Source of the DNA: Flavobacterium sp. Root901
Lineage (GTDB): Bacteria > Bacteroidota > Bacteroidia > Flavobacteriales > Flavobacteriaceae
Direction of reading: 5' to 3'
Assembly (NCBI RefSeq): GCF_001429765.1
Contig: NZ_LMJB01000005.1
Coordinates: 1,243,599-1,307,598 of the forward strand
Length of the DNA: 64,000 nucleotides
The position numbers and the translations under genes were made by a program. How positions within the stretch are numbered: position 1 is the stretch's first letter; each line of letters opens with the position of its first letter. A model generated the notes under the pieces. The model had not been told where the DNA came from, ran no database searches, and saw only the letters and a program-made list of their open reading frames with translations. Shown here one piece after another: positions 17,893 to 26,173 of the stretch.

Positions 17893-18720
17893 ATGACAGC
17901 GAAAATTGCAATACAAGGTATTAAAGGATCTTTTCATCATCAGGTTGTGAAGGAGTATTTCTCTGAAAACGTGGATATTGATGAATGTCTTTCTTTTGAA
18001 GAATTGATCGACAGCCTTATTGCCGGAAAATCTGATCAGGCGGTTATGGCGATCGAGAATTCGATTGCAGGTCCGATTATACCGAATTATGCTTTGATCG
18101 ACAAAAATAATCTTCACATTATTGGAGAACATTATTTAAACATTCAGCAAAATTTAATGGCTTTAAAAGGTCAGAAAATTGAAGATATAAAAGAAGTTCA
18201 TTCACACCCAATGGCACTTTTGCAGTGTATGGATTTTTTGAAACAATATCCAAATATTAAATTGGTTGAAGATAAAGATACAGCAGAAACAGCCAGAAGA
18301 ATCCAGGAAAAACAGCTCACCGGGATTGCAGCGATTGCAAGTGAAACAGCTTCTGAAATGTATGATCTGGATATTATTGCGCCATCTATTCAAACGATCA
18401 AAAATAATATGACCCGTTTTGTGATCATCAAAAAGCAAAATTCATTTTTGCCGGAAAGCGAAATTAACAGAGCTTCTGTAAAATTTGAATTGGATCATAA
18501 AAGAGGAAGTCTGGCGGCAGTTTTAAATGTAATGAGTGACTGCAAACTGAATTTGACAAAAATCCAGTCGCTGCCAAAAATTGAAACGCCCTGGAAATAT
18601 TCGTTTTTTGTCGATGTGACTTTCGAAAAATACGAAGATTACGCAAAAGCAAAAGCGCTATTAAATATAATGGCAGAATATTTTAAAGTGCTTGGAGAAT
18701 ATAGAAATACGAGGCCATAG
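17893..18720 (+). CDS. pheA: Prephenate dehydratase
   Basis: The enzyme converts prephenate to phenylpyruvate, the committed step to phenylalanine. At 275 residues it is a monofunctional form with no chorismate mutase domain. The catalytic domain starts with KIAIQGIKGSFHHQVVKEYF and contains VMAIENSIAGPIIPNY and the catalytic NNMTRFVII (Thr-Arg-Phe motif). A C-terminal ACT domain, HKRGSLAAVLNVMSDCKLNL then TKIQSLPKIETPWKYSFFVD, should bind phenylalanine for feedback inhibition. It is the first structural gene of the attenuated operon. Confidence 0.94.
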   Translation: MTAKIAIQGIKGSFHHQVVKEYFSENVDIDECLSFEELIDSLIAGKSDQAVMAIENSIAGPIIPNYALIDKNNLHIIGEHYLNIQQNLMALKGQKIEDIKEVHSHPMALLQCMDFLKQYPNIKLVEDKDTAETARRIQEKQLTGIAAIASETASEMYDLDIIAPSIQTIKNNMTRFVIIKKQNSFLPESEINRASVKFELDHKRGSLAAVLNVMSDCKLNLTKIQSLPKIETPWKYSFFVDVTFEKYEDYAKAKALLNIMAEYFKVLGEYRNTRP

Positions 18721-18764
18721 ATGGCAAAATTGAATTTTTAAAATTCCAAATTTGTAATGAAAGT

Positions 18765-18850
18765 TGTCAGGCTGAGCGGAGTCGAAGCCCTTCAAAGTTA
18801 ATAAGAGCTTTACAATAAAAAAGTCCTTCGACTTCGCTCAGGAGGACAAA
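18765..18850. repeat. CTGAGCGGAGTCGAAG inverted repeat, copy 1
   Basis: CAGGCTGAGCGGAGTCGAAG on the left faces CCTTCGACTTCGCTCAGG on the right across about 45 bases. It can form a long imperfect hairpin in the pheA-aminotransferase mRNA. A second copy lies in the next intercistronic gap. Confidence 0.8.
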
Positions 18851-18881
18851 ACAAGAAATTGAAAAGAGAATAAATAAAATC

Positions 18882-20027
18882 ATGATTACAACAGCAAAAC
18901 GATTAGACACAGTTGAAGAATACTACTTTTCATCAAAACTGAGAGAAGTGAGACAACTGATGTCTGAAGGAAAATCGATCATCAATATGGGAATTGGAAG
19001 CCCTGATTTGAGTCCGTCAAGCGCCGTAATTGAAGCAGTCGCTGCGGCAATTCAGGACGAAAACGGGCATGGTTATCAGAGTTATCAGGGATTACCGGAA
19101 ATGAGACAGGCGATGGCGGATTTTTATCAGGATCAGTTTGGTGTTGCAGTGAATCCGAATAATGAGATTTTACCATTAATGGGTTCAAAAGAAGGAATTA
19201 TGCATATTTCGCTGGCATTTTTAAATGAAGGCGATCACGTTTTGATTCCGAATCCGGGTTATCCAACTTATACTTCGGTAACCAATTTGGTAGGAGCGGT
19301 TCCGGTTTATTATGATTTAAAAGAAGAAAATGCCTGGGAACCGGATTTTGAAGCTTTAGAAAAACTGGATCTTTCGAAAGTAAAAATAATGTGGCTGGGT
19401 TATCCGCACATGCCGACAGGAGCCAGAGGAAGTTTAGCGTTATTTGAAAAATTGGTAGCTTTTGCTAAAAAACACAACATATTATTGATCAATGACAATC
19501 CGTATAGTTTTGTTTTGAATGATAATCCGATGAGTTTATTACAGGTTGAAGATGCAAAAGATGTGGCTTTAGAATTAAACTCTTTAAGTAAAACGTTCAA
19601 CATGGCTGGTTGGAGAGTTGGAATGGTTTTAGGAAATCCAGAAATCATCGATGCAGTTCTGAAAGTAAAAAGCAACATGGACAGCGGTATGTTCTACGGA
19701 ATTCAGAAAGGAGCGATTGCGGCTTTAAAATGTGATAAATCGTGGTTTGAAGATCAAAATAAAATTTACAGACACCGAAGAGAATTAACCGAAAAGCTGG
19801 CAGAAAAATTAGGCTGTAAAGTGTATAAAGAAGGAGTTGGATTATTTGTTTGGGCCAAGCTTCCAGAAGGAATCCAATCAGCAGAGAAGTTCATTGACGA
19901 AATATTATATGAGAAACATATTTTCATCACGCCGGGAACTATTTTTGGAAATAACGGCGAAGGATATATCAGATTCTCATTGTGTGTGAAAGAAGAAAAA
20001 GTACAAGAAGCGATAGATAGATTTTAA
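18882..20027 (+). CDS. PLP-dependent aminotransferase, probably aromatic amino acid aminotransferase
   Basis: This is a class I/II fold aminotransferase of 381 residues. Conserved landmarks include NMGIGSPDLSPS near the N-terminus, GYQSYQGLPEMRQAMADFY, the PNPGYPTY substrate loop, LINDNPYSFV (PLP-contacting Asp/Asn and Tyr), and ELNSLSKTFNMAGWRVGM with the Schiff-base lysine in SLSKTF. The C-terminal YIRFSLC holds the carboxylate-binding arginine. Its place between pheA and tyrA suggests it transaminates phenylpyruvate and 4-hydroxyphenylpyruvate. Sequence alone does not exclude other substrates such as LL-diaminopimelate-type compounds. Confidence 0.88.
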   Translation: MITTAKRLDTVEEYYFSSKLREVRQLMSEGKSIINMGIGSPDLSPSSAVIEAVAAAIQDENGHGYQSYQGLPEMRQAMADFYQDQFGVAVNPNNEILPLMGSKEGIMHISLAFLNEGDHVLIPNPGYPTYTSVTNLVGAVPVYYDLKEENAWEPDFEALEKLDLSKVKIMWLGYPHMPTGARGSLALFEKLVAFAKKHNILLINDNPYSFVLNDNPMSLLQVEDAKDVALELNSLSKTFNMAGWRVGMVLGNPEIIDAVLKVKSNMDSGMFYGIQKGAIAALKCDKSWFEDQNKIYRHRRELTEKLAEKLGCKVYKEGVGLFVWAKLPEGIQSAEKFIDEILYEKHIFITPGTIFGNNGEGYIRFSLCVKEEKVQEAIDRF

Positions 20028-20083
20028 GTATTAAGATTTAAGATTTAAGAATCAAGATTTTAGATTTTTTTGTCAAAGATTAT

Positions 20084-20147
20084 CAGGCTGAGCGGAGTCG
20101 AAGCCCGTGCCAATTGGAACGCCCTTCGACTTCGCTCAGGGTGACAA
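20084..20147. repeat. CTGAGCGGAGTCGAAG inverted repeat, copy 2
   Basis: ATCAGGCTGAGCGGAGTCGA on the left faces CCCTTCGACTTCGCTCAGGG on the right, with GTGACAAA following. It lies between the aminotransferase and tyrA genes, within the same presumed transcript as copy 1. Confidence 0.85.
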
Positions 20148-20187
20148 ATGAAAAAAGATCTGGAAACAGCTTCAAATAAAAAAGAAT

Positions 20188-21045
20188 ATGAAAGTATACG
20201 TAATAGGAATAGGATTAATTGGTGGCTCGATGGTGTTAGACATTAAAGGGCGTTATCCTGAAGCGACTATTTTCGGGATTGACAATAACGAAAAACATGT
20301 GCAGGAAGCCATTGATTTAGGAGTTATTGATCAGGAAGGGAAAATGGAAGATCTGAAGGATGCCGATTTTGTAATTGTTTCGGTTCCGGTTGATGTCGCG
20401 CTGACAGTTTTACCAAAAGTACTGGATTCTGTTGGAGACAAAACAATTGTTTTTGAAGTGGGATCGACTAAAAAACCAATTTGTGAAGCGGTAGCCAGTC
20501 ATCCGAAAAGAAGAAATTTTATCGCTACACATCCGATTGCCGGAACAGAGTTTTCCGGACCATCGGCAGCAATAAGAGGATTGTTTCAGGGAAAAACGAA
20601 TATCATTTGCGAAGTGGAAAAAACCACTTTCAAACTGCAGGAAAAAGCATTAAATCTTTTTACGGCAATCGGAATGAGGATTCGATATATGGATCCGACT
20701 TCTCACGACAAACACATAGCTTACGTTTCGCATTTGTCGCATATTAGTTCGTTTATGCTGGGGAAAACAGTAATGAATAAGGAAAAAGACGAACAGGATA
20801 TTTTTGATATGGCGGGAAGTGGATTTGAAAGTACTGTTCGTCTCGCAAAAAGTTCGCCGGCCATGTGGACCCCGATTTTTAAACAAAATAAAGAACACGT
20901 TCTGGAAACCTTAGAAGAATATATTACAAATCTGAGTCGGTTTAGGGATTTGCTGAAAGATGAAAATTACAATGCCATTTTTGAAGAAATGGAAAGCACA
21001 AATAAAATAAAAGAGATATTAAACGGATTAACAATTAAAAAGTAA
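20188..21045 (+). CDS. tyrA: Prephenate dehydrogenase
   Basis: The enzyme oxidatively decarboxylates prephenate to 4-hydroxyphenylpyruvate, leading to tyrosine. The 285-residue protein starts with the NAD(P)-binding motif VIGIGLIGGSM. It contains the IATHPIAGTEFSGPSAA active-site stretch, the histidines of HDKHIAYVSHLSHISSFML, and FDMAGSGFESTVRLAKSSPA. There is no fused chorismate mutase; that activity is supplied by the next gene. The following start is only 13 bases after the stop. Confidence 0.94.
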   Translation: MKVYVIGIGLIGGSMVLDIKGRYPEATIFGIDNNEKHVQEAIDLGVIDQEGKMEDLKDADFVIVSVPVDVALTVLPKVLDSVGDKTIVFEVGSTKKPICEAVASHPKRRNFIATHPIAGTEFSGPSAAIRGLFQGKTNIICEVEKTTFKLQEKALNLFTAIGMRIRYMDPTSHDKHIAYVSHLSHISSFMLGKTVMNKEKDEQDIFDMAGSGFESTVRLAKSSPAMWTPIFKQNKEHVLETLEEYITNLSRFRDLLKDENYNAIFEEMESTNKIKEILNGLTIKK

Positions 21046-21058
21046 ACTATAAATTAAG

Positions 21059-22141
21059 ATGGAAAATAAGAAAGAAATGAGAAAGTGGTTAGAAGATTTC
21101 AATTTAAATCACCCACTTGTGATAGCTGGACCTTGTAGTGCAGAAACGGAAGATCAGGTTTTGAAAATCGCTCACGAATTAAAAGATTCTAAAGTAAGCG
21201 TTTTCAGAGCTGGAATCTGGAAACCAAGAACGCGTCCGGGAGGATTTGAAGGTGTTGGTGAAATCGGATTAAAATGGTTACAAAAAGCAAAAGCTGAAAC
21301 TGGTTTATTAATGGGTACTGAAGTTGCGACTGCAGCTCACTGTAAACTGGCTTTGGAACATGATATCGACGTATTATGGGTTGGTGCACGTACAACGGCA
21401 AACCCTTTTGCAGTTCAGGAAATTGCAGATACTTTAAAAGGTACAGATAAAATCGTTTTGGTTAAAAATCCTGTAAACCCGGATTTAGCTTTATGGTTAG
21501 GTGGTGTTGAGCGTTTACACATGGCTGGAATTGAGAAATTAGGTGTAATTCACAGAGGTTTCTCTACTTACGAAAAAACAAAATACAGAAACATTCCAGA
21601 GTGGCAGATTGCTATCGAATTGCAAAATAAATTCCCTGATTTACCATTAATCATCGATCCATCTCACATTACTGGAGATCGTAAAATGATTTTTGAAGTA
21701 ACTCAAGAGGCTTTAGATTTGAATTACGACGGTATGATTATCGAAACGCACTACGATCCGGACAACGCCTGGTCTGATGCTGCGCAACAAGTTACTCCAG
21801 ATTCTTTGAAACAAATCATCAAAGATTTGACTATCAGAAAAACGGATGACACTACAGATGAGTACAGCCAAAAAATGAAAAAACTAAGAGCTAACATCGA
21901 TGTTTTGGATGCTAATTTATTAGAACTTTTAGGAAAACGTATGAAAGTTGCTGACGAAATTGGTCAGGTGAAAAAAGATGCTAACGTTGCCATTCTTCAA
22001 AACAACCGTTGGAACGAAATCTTAGGGAAAATGATTTTGGAAGGTGAGAAAAAAGGTCTTACTGAAGAATTCGTTTTAAGAATGTTCAAAGCAATTCACC
22101 AGGAAAGTATTGGTCACCAGGAGAAAATTTTCAACGCATAA
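21059..22141 (+). CDS. Bifunctional DAHP synthase / chorismate mutase (type II)
   Basis: This fusion catalyses the first step of the shikimate pathway and the chorismate-to-prephenate branch step. Residues ~1-265 are a KdsA-like (type I beta) 3-deoxy-7-phosphoheptulonate synthase, with IAGPCSAETEDQVL, KPRTRPGGFEGVGE, and IDPSHITGDR. Residues ~275-360 are an AroQ chorismate mutase (KKLRANIDVLDANLLELLGK then RMKVADEIGQVKKD). The two domains in this order are typical of Bacteroidota. Because the fused mutase can act as a sensor, prephenate or chorismate feedback is likely (family knowledge). It closes the operon. Confidence 0.95.
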   Translation: MENKKEMRKWLEDFNLNHPLVIAGPCSAETEDQVLKIAHELKDSKVSVFRAGIWKPRTRPGGFEGVGEIGLKWLQKAKAETGLLMGTEVATAAHCKLALEHDIDVLWVGARTTANPFAVQEIADTLKGTDKIVLVKNPVNPDLALWLGGVERLHMAGIEKLGVIHRGFSTYEKTKYRNIPEWQIAIELQNKFPDLPLIIDPSHITGDRKMIFEVTQEALDLNYDGMIIETHYDPDNAWSDAAQQVTPDSLKQIIKDLTIRKTDDTTDEYSQKMKKLRANIDVLDANLLELLGKRMKVADEIGQVKKDANVAILQNNRWNEILGKMILEGEKKGLTEEFVLRMFKAIHQESIGHQEKIFNA

Positions 22142-22242
22142 TTTTCTTTAAATCATATAAGTGCTATAAGAGAAATTCAGTTTTTATAAATTTTGATTTA
22201 AAGTTTTCTTATAACATTAATTAAAAATAGATTGTTTTTTAA

Positions 22243-22280
22243 GAATCTCCATCGCTTTGTTAAAGAAGCAGTGGGGATTT
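22243..22280 (+). terminator. Candidate terminator of the aromatic operon
   Basis: An imperfect stem, AATCTCCATCGCTT with GAAGCAGTGGGGATT, is followed by a T-run. It lies about 100 bases after the last gene of the operon. Confidence 0.6.
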
Positions 22281-22294
22281 TTTGTTTTAAAATA

Positions 22295-22396
22295 TAGCCC
22301 AATGTTTCAACCTTGGGGGCGAAATATATGTTCACAATCTTTGGACGCATTACGCATAATAACAATCTTGTCTCCCAAGGTTGAAACCTTGGGCTA
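22295..22396. repeat. AGCCC/TTTCAAC palindromic element, tandem unit 1
   Basis: The ends are 23-base inverted repeats with one mismatch (TAGCCCAATGTTTCAACCTT and so on, against its complement ending GGGCTA). The interior of about 56 bases includes ATATATGTTCACAATCTTTG. Unit 2 follows 22 bases later with a similar interior. Confidence 0.85.
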
Positions 22397-22418
22397 TGTT
22401 TGAAAATATTTTTAATTA

Positions 22419-22514
22419 TAGATTTCAACCTTGGGGGCGCAATATATGTTCACAATCTTTAAACGAATTAGACATATTATAATCTTTGTCTCCCAAGGTT
22501 GAAACCTTGGGCCA
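22419..22514. repeat. AGCCC/TTTCAAC palindromic element, tandem unit 2
   Basis: This unit matches unit 1 in both arms (GATTTCAACCTTGGGGGC; CTCCCAAGGTTGAAACCTTG) and in the interior ATATATGTTCACAATCTTT. The right end overlaps the -33 region of the rsgA promoter candidate. Confidence 0.85.
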
Positions 22515-22540
22515 TGTTTAGAAATATTCATTTATCTTTG
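22507..22540 (+). promoter_or_regulatory. Candidate promoter of rsgA
   Basis: TTG at 22507-22509 lies within the right arm of the tandem repeat, and TATCTTTG at 22533-22540 matches the -7 consensus exactly; the spacing is 23 bases. The gene starts 54 bases downstream. Confidence 0.5.
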
Positions 22541-22594
22541 CAAGAGATTTAAGGTTTAATCTAAAATCTAAAATCGCAAATCTAAAATTAAAGA

Positions 22595-23572
22595 ATGACA
22601 GGAACCGTTTATAAATCTACAGGAAGCTGGTATACCGTGAAATCTGAAAAAGGAGATTTTGTGGAATGCCGTATGAAAGGTAAATTCAGAATAAAAGGAA
22701 TTAAAAGTACCAATCCTATTGCTGTGGGTGATATTGTAGATTACGAGCTCGATGAAACTTCAGATGCTGTAACGGGAACGATTCATACTATTCATGAACG
22801 TAAAAATTATATCGTTCGTAAATCGGTTAACCTTTCTAAACAGATTCATATCATTGCTTCAAATATAGATCAGGTTTTTCTTTTGATTACAATTGATAAT
22901 CCGCCTACAACTACCAGTTTTATAGATCGATTTCTGGTAACTGCCGAAGCGTACGGAATCGAAGCAATCCTTGTTTTTAATAAAATTGACACACTTACAG
23001 AACAAACTTTAGACGATCAGCTTTATCTGCAGCATATTTACACTGAAATTGGATATAAATGCCTTCGGATTTCATCGACAGAAAATAAAGGGGTTGACAA
23101 ACTGAGAGAAATGATGATCGGAAAAGTGAGTATGTTTTCCGGACATTCAGGTGTTGGAAAATCAACCTTGGTTAATGCTTTAGAACCGAGCCTTCACTTA
23201 AAAACTACTGTAATTTCAGAACAAAGTAAACAAGGTCAGCATACTACGACTTTTGCTGAAATGTATGATCTGTCTTTTGACGCAAGAATTATTGATACTC
23301 CGGGAATCAAAGGTTTTGGAATTGTCGATATGGAACCAACAGAAATCAGCGGTTACTTTCCTGAATTCTTCAAACTAAAAGATCAATGTAAATTCAACAA
23401 CTGCCTGCATAAAGAAGAACCGCATTGTGCTATAAAAGCTGCTTTAGAAAAAGATGAAATTGCCTGGTCACGTTACAATAGCTACCTTAAAATCCTTGAA
23501 GGTGATGAAGAGCATTACCGCACAGATATTTATGGAGAAGACCGTGCGGCGAGTGATGAAACGAGAAAATAA
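22595..23572 (+). CDS. rsgA: Ribosome small subunit-dependent GTPase A
   Basis: RsgA is a circularly permuted GTPase that assists late 30S ribosome maturation. The N-terminal OB-fold (GTVYKSTGSWYTVKSEKGDF) is followed by the permuted G motifs: G4 NKID, then G1 SGHSGVGKSTLVN, then G3 DTPGIKGFG. The C-terminal zinc finger follows, with ligands in DQCKFNNCLHKEEPHC. The 325-residue length is normal and nothing is missing. Confidence 0.95.
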   Translation: MTGTVYKSTGSWYTVKSEKGDFVECRMKGKFRIKGIKSTNPIAVGDIVDYELDETSDAVTGTIHTIHERKNYIVRKSVNLSKQIHIIASNIDQVFLLITIDNPPTTTSFIDRFLVTAEAYGIEAILVFNKIDTLTEQTLDDQLYLQHIYTEIGYKCLRISSTENKGVDKLREMMIGKVSMFSGHSGVGKSTLVNALEPSLHLKTTVISEQSKQGQHTTTFAEMYDLSFDARIIDTPGIKGFGIVDMEPTEISGYFPEFFKLKDQCKFNNCLHKEEPHCAIKAALEKDEIAWSRYNSYLKILEGDEEHYRTDIYGEDRAASDETRK

Positions 23573-23718
23573 ATTTTTAATTCCAATTTCTAAATTATCT
23601 TTAAAATTCCAAATTCCAAATTTCAATTGTAGAGATGTATAGCTGTACATCTAAATCCAGAAAGTAAAATCCAAATAATCCTTTAATCTGTGGCTTAAAA
23701 AAACATATTCCAACAAAA

Positions 23719-24171
23719 ATGAAAGTAGTAATCCAAAGAGTTTCAGAAGCATCCGTAACCATTGAAGGAAAAAAAACAGCAGATATTAAAAAAGGTTTAT
23801 TGGTTTTAGTTGGAATTGAAGATGCCGATACTCAGGAGGATATTGACTGGCTTGTCGGAAAAATCATAAAAATGAGAATTTTTGGCGACGAAAATGATGT
23901 TATGAACTGCTCGGTTCAGGATATCGACGGCGAAATAATTGTTGTGAGTCAGTTTACACTTCATGCTTCTACAAAAAAAGGAAATCGTCCATCTTATATA
24001 AAAGCATCAAAGTCGGATTTTGCAATTCCGATGTATGAAAACTTTGTAAAAACTTTAGAAAAAGAGTTTAATAAGAAAGTTCAAACCGGAATTTTTGGTG
24101 CCGATATGAAAGTAAATCTTTTAAATGATGGCCCTGTAACGGTTGTAATAGACAGTAAAAATAAAGAGTAA
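23719..24171 (+). CDS. dtd: D-aminoacyl-tRNA deacylase
   Basis: The enzyme hydrolyses D-amino acids from mischarged tRNA. The 150-residue length and the start MKVVIQRVSEASVTIEGK are typical of the Dtd family. The two cross-subunit active-site motifs are SQFTLHASTKKGNRPSY near residues 78-94 and the C-terminal NDGPVTVVIDS (Gly-Pro motif). A short spacer separates it from rsgA; a GTAGAGATGTATAGCTGTAC hairpin fragment lies in that spacer at about 23629-23652. Confidence 0.95.
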   Translation: MKVVIQRVSEASVTIEGKKTADIKKGLLVLVGIEDADTQEDIDWLVGKIIKMRIFGDENDVMNCSVQDIDGEIIVVSQFTLHASTKKGNRPSYIKASKSDFAIPMYENFVKTLEKEFNKKVQTGIFGADMKVNLLNDGPVTVVIDSKNKE

Positions 24172-24212
24172 AAAATAAGCTCAACAAGTGTTAAGGATTT
24201 CTAAAAATAATA

Positions 24213-24220
24213 TATATTTG
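24213..24220 (+). promoter_or_regulatory. -7 promoter box upstream of the DUF3857 cluster
   Basis: TATATTTG matches the Bacteroidota -7 consensus exactly and lies 17 bases before the first gene of the cluster. The -33 partner is weak (GTGTTAAGG region). Confidence 0.4.
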
Positions 24221-24236
24221 GCGAAATTACGTACTA

Positions 24237-26144
24237 ATGAAATTTACCTTTTACGGGCTGTTTTTTTTCTTTTTTTCCCTTGTCTCTTCTGCCCAGAAGA
24301 TTGATTATTCTGCCCTTACTATTTCCGATAGCTTAAAAGAAAATGCGAATGCTGTTGTTCGATTTTATCAGACAGATATTTCTATTTTATCGCAGCGAAG
24401 TATGGTTATTAAAACAAACAGAATTGTTACTGTTTTTAATGAAAAAGGGTTTGATGCAACAGATGCTTATGAATTTTATGACAAATCAAGTTCTATTAAA
24501 GATATTGAGGCGATAATTTATGACGCCTTTGGAAAAGAAATAAAAAAAATAAAAAGAAAAGACTTCAAAGACCAAAGTGTTGTTGGCGGAGGAACACTTT
24601 TCTCAGACAACAGGTATATGTATCTCGACTATACACCAGTTTCCTATCCATTTACAGTTGAATTTATAAGTGAAGTTCAAACCTCGTCCACAGCATTTAT
24701 TCCGAGATGGATGCCTTTAAACGGATATAATATAAGCGTAGAAAAATCTGTCTTAAATGTTATTTACCCTGAAAATTTAGGATTTAAAAAGAAAGAACTT
24801 CAGTTTTCAAATTTTAAAATCAAAAAGGTAAAAGATATAAATACACAGCTTTCATATACGGTAACAAATATACAGGCTCAAAAATATGAAGATTTGAGTC
24901 CGTCTAAAGGAGAATTATTTCCAAAGGTTTTGATGGGATTAGAGCTATTTCATTTAGAAGGGGTTGATGGAACTGCTAAAGACTGGGTTGACTTTGGAAA
25001 ATGGTATTCTGAAAAAATATTAGCGGGTACCACAGATTTACCTGAAGAAACAAAAGCAAAAATAAAATCTCTTGTGGGTAATGAGAAAGACCCAATAAAG
25101 AAAGCTAAAATCGTTTACGATTTTGTTCAGAAAAAATCAAGATATGTAAGTATTCAGGTTGGAATTGGGGGCTGGAGACCCATGCTCGCAACAGATGTTG
25201 ATCGCTTAGGATATGGTGATTGTAAAGCATTAACTAATTATACGAAAGCACTTTTAGACGCAGTTGATGTTCCTTCTTATAATACAGTTTTATATGGAGA
25301 TGAATATAAAACAGATATAGCAGCAGATTTTGTTTCCATGCAGGGTAATCATATGATTTTATCTATTCCAAATGGTAACAATTACACATGGTTAGAATGT
25401 ACAAGTCAGGATGATCCGTTTGGATATCAGGGAACATTTACTGATGATCGTGATGTTTTAGTTATTAAGCCGGATGGCGGAGAAATTATTAGAACTAAAA
25501 TCTACGATGATAAAAGCAACACTCAAATTGACAAAGGAATATTTACAATAGATGAAAAAGGAAATTTTTCCGGATCAGTTTCAATTATTTCAGAAGGGTC
25601 ACAATATAGTTCTAAATATAAATTAGAAAGTATGCAGCCTACTGATAAAGAAAAGCACTACAAAAGTTATTGGAACAATATCAATAATTTAAAATTGGGT
25701 AAAATAGCATTTACAAATGACAAAGATAATGTTCGTTTTTCTGAAGATGTACAAATAAGCGCATCAGATTATGGTATGATTTCAGGGAACAAAATGATTT
25801 TTGCTGTTGATGCTTTTAATCAAAATTCAGATAACGTTAAACGAATCAGAAATCGTAAAAATCCATTTTTAATTCAGCGTGGATATTTAGATACAGATGA
25901 AATTGAGATTAATCTGCCAGCAGGTTTTTCTATTGAATTTCTGCCTTCAAATTTTGAATTAAAAGGAAAATTTGGAGAATACAAAACCGAGATCATTAAA
26001 AAAGACAATAACAAATTGACTTATAAACGATCTATGTTTTTAAACAAAGGAAAATATTCTAATAAAGAATATGACGAATACAGGCTTTTTATGGAACAGG
26101 TTTCAAGAAATGACAATGCCAAAATTATATTAAACAAGAACTAA
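24237..26144 (+). CDS. DUF3857 / transglutaminase-like secreted protein, paralogue 1
   Basis: The 635-residue protein has an N-terminal signal peptide (FYGLFFFFFSLVSSAQK). A DUF3857 domain occupies roughly residues 40-240 (VFNEKGFDATDAYEFYDKSS, IPRWMPLNGYNISVEKSVLN). A transglutaminase-like core follows with candidate catalytic Cys329 (GYGDCKALTNY) and His372 (QGNHMILSI). The third position is Glu387 in TWLECTSQ rather than a typical Asp. The C-terminal part is a beta-rich DUF. It is the most divergent of four tandem paralogues and the only one keeping both Cys and His. Function is unknown; export to the envelope is inferred. Confidence 0.82.
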   Translation: MKFTFYGLFFFFFSLVSSAQKIDYSALTISDSLKENANAVVRFYQTDISILSQRSMVIKTNRIVTVFNEKGFDATDAYEFYDKSSSIKDIEAIIYDAFGKEIKKIKRKDFKDQSVVGGGTLFSDNRYMYLDYTPVSYPFTVEFISEVQTSSTAFIPRWMPLNGYNISVEKSVLNVIYPENLGFKKKELQFSNFKIKKVKDINTQLSYTVTNIQAQKYEDLSPSKGELFPKVLMGLELFHLEGVDGTAKDWVDFGKWYSEKILAGTTDLPEETKAKIKSLVGNEKDPIKKAKIVYDFVQKKSRYVSIQVGIGGWRPMLATDVDRLGYGDCKALTNYTKALLDAVDVPSYNTVLYGDEYKTDIAADFVSMQGNHMILSIPNGNNYTWLECTSQDDPFGYQGTFTDDRDVLVIKPDGGEIIRTKIYDDKSNTQIDKGIFTIDEKGNFSGSVSIISEGSQYSSKYKLESMQPTDKEKHYKSYWNNINNLKLGKIAFTNDKDNVRFSEDVQISASDYGMISGNKMIFAVDAFNQNSDNVKRIRNRKNPFLIQRGYLDTDEIEINLPAGFSIEFLPSNFELKGKFGEYKTEIIKKDNNKLTYKRSMFLNKGKYSNKEYDEYRLFMEQVSRNDNAKIILNKN

Positions 26145-26173
26145 CCAAAATCAAAAAATAAATAAACATAATA

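Noticed and set aside
22295..22514. CRISPR-like array
   Set aside because: There are only two units, each internally palindromic and with similar rather than unique interiors; no cas genes are near.
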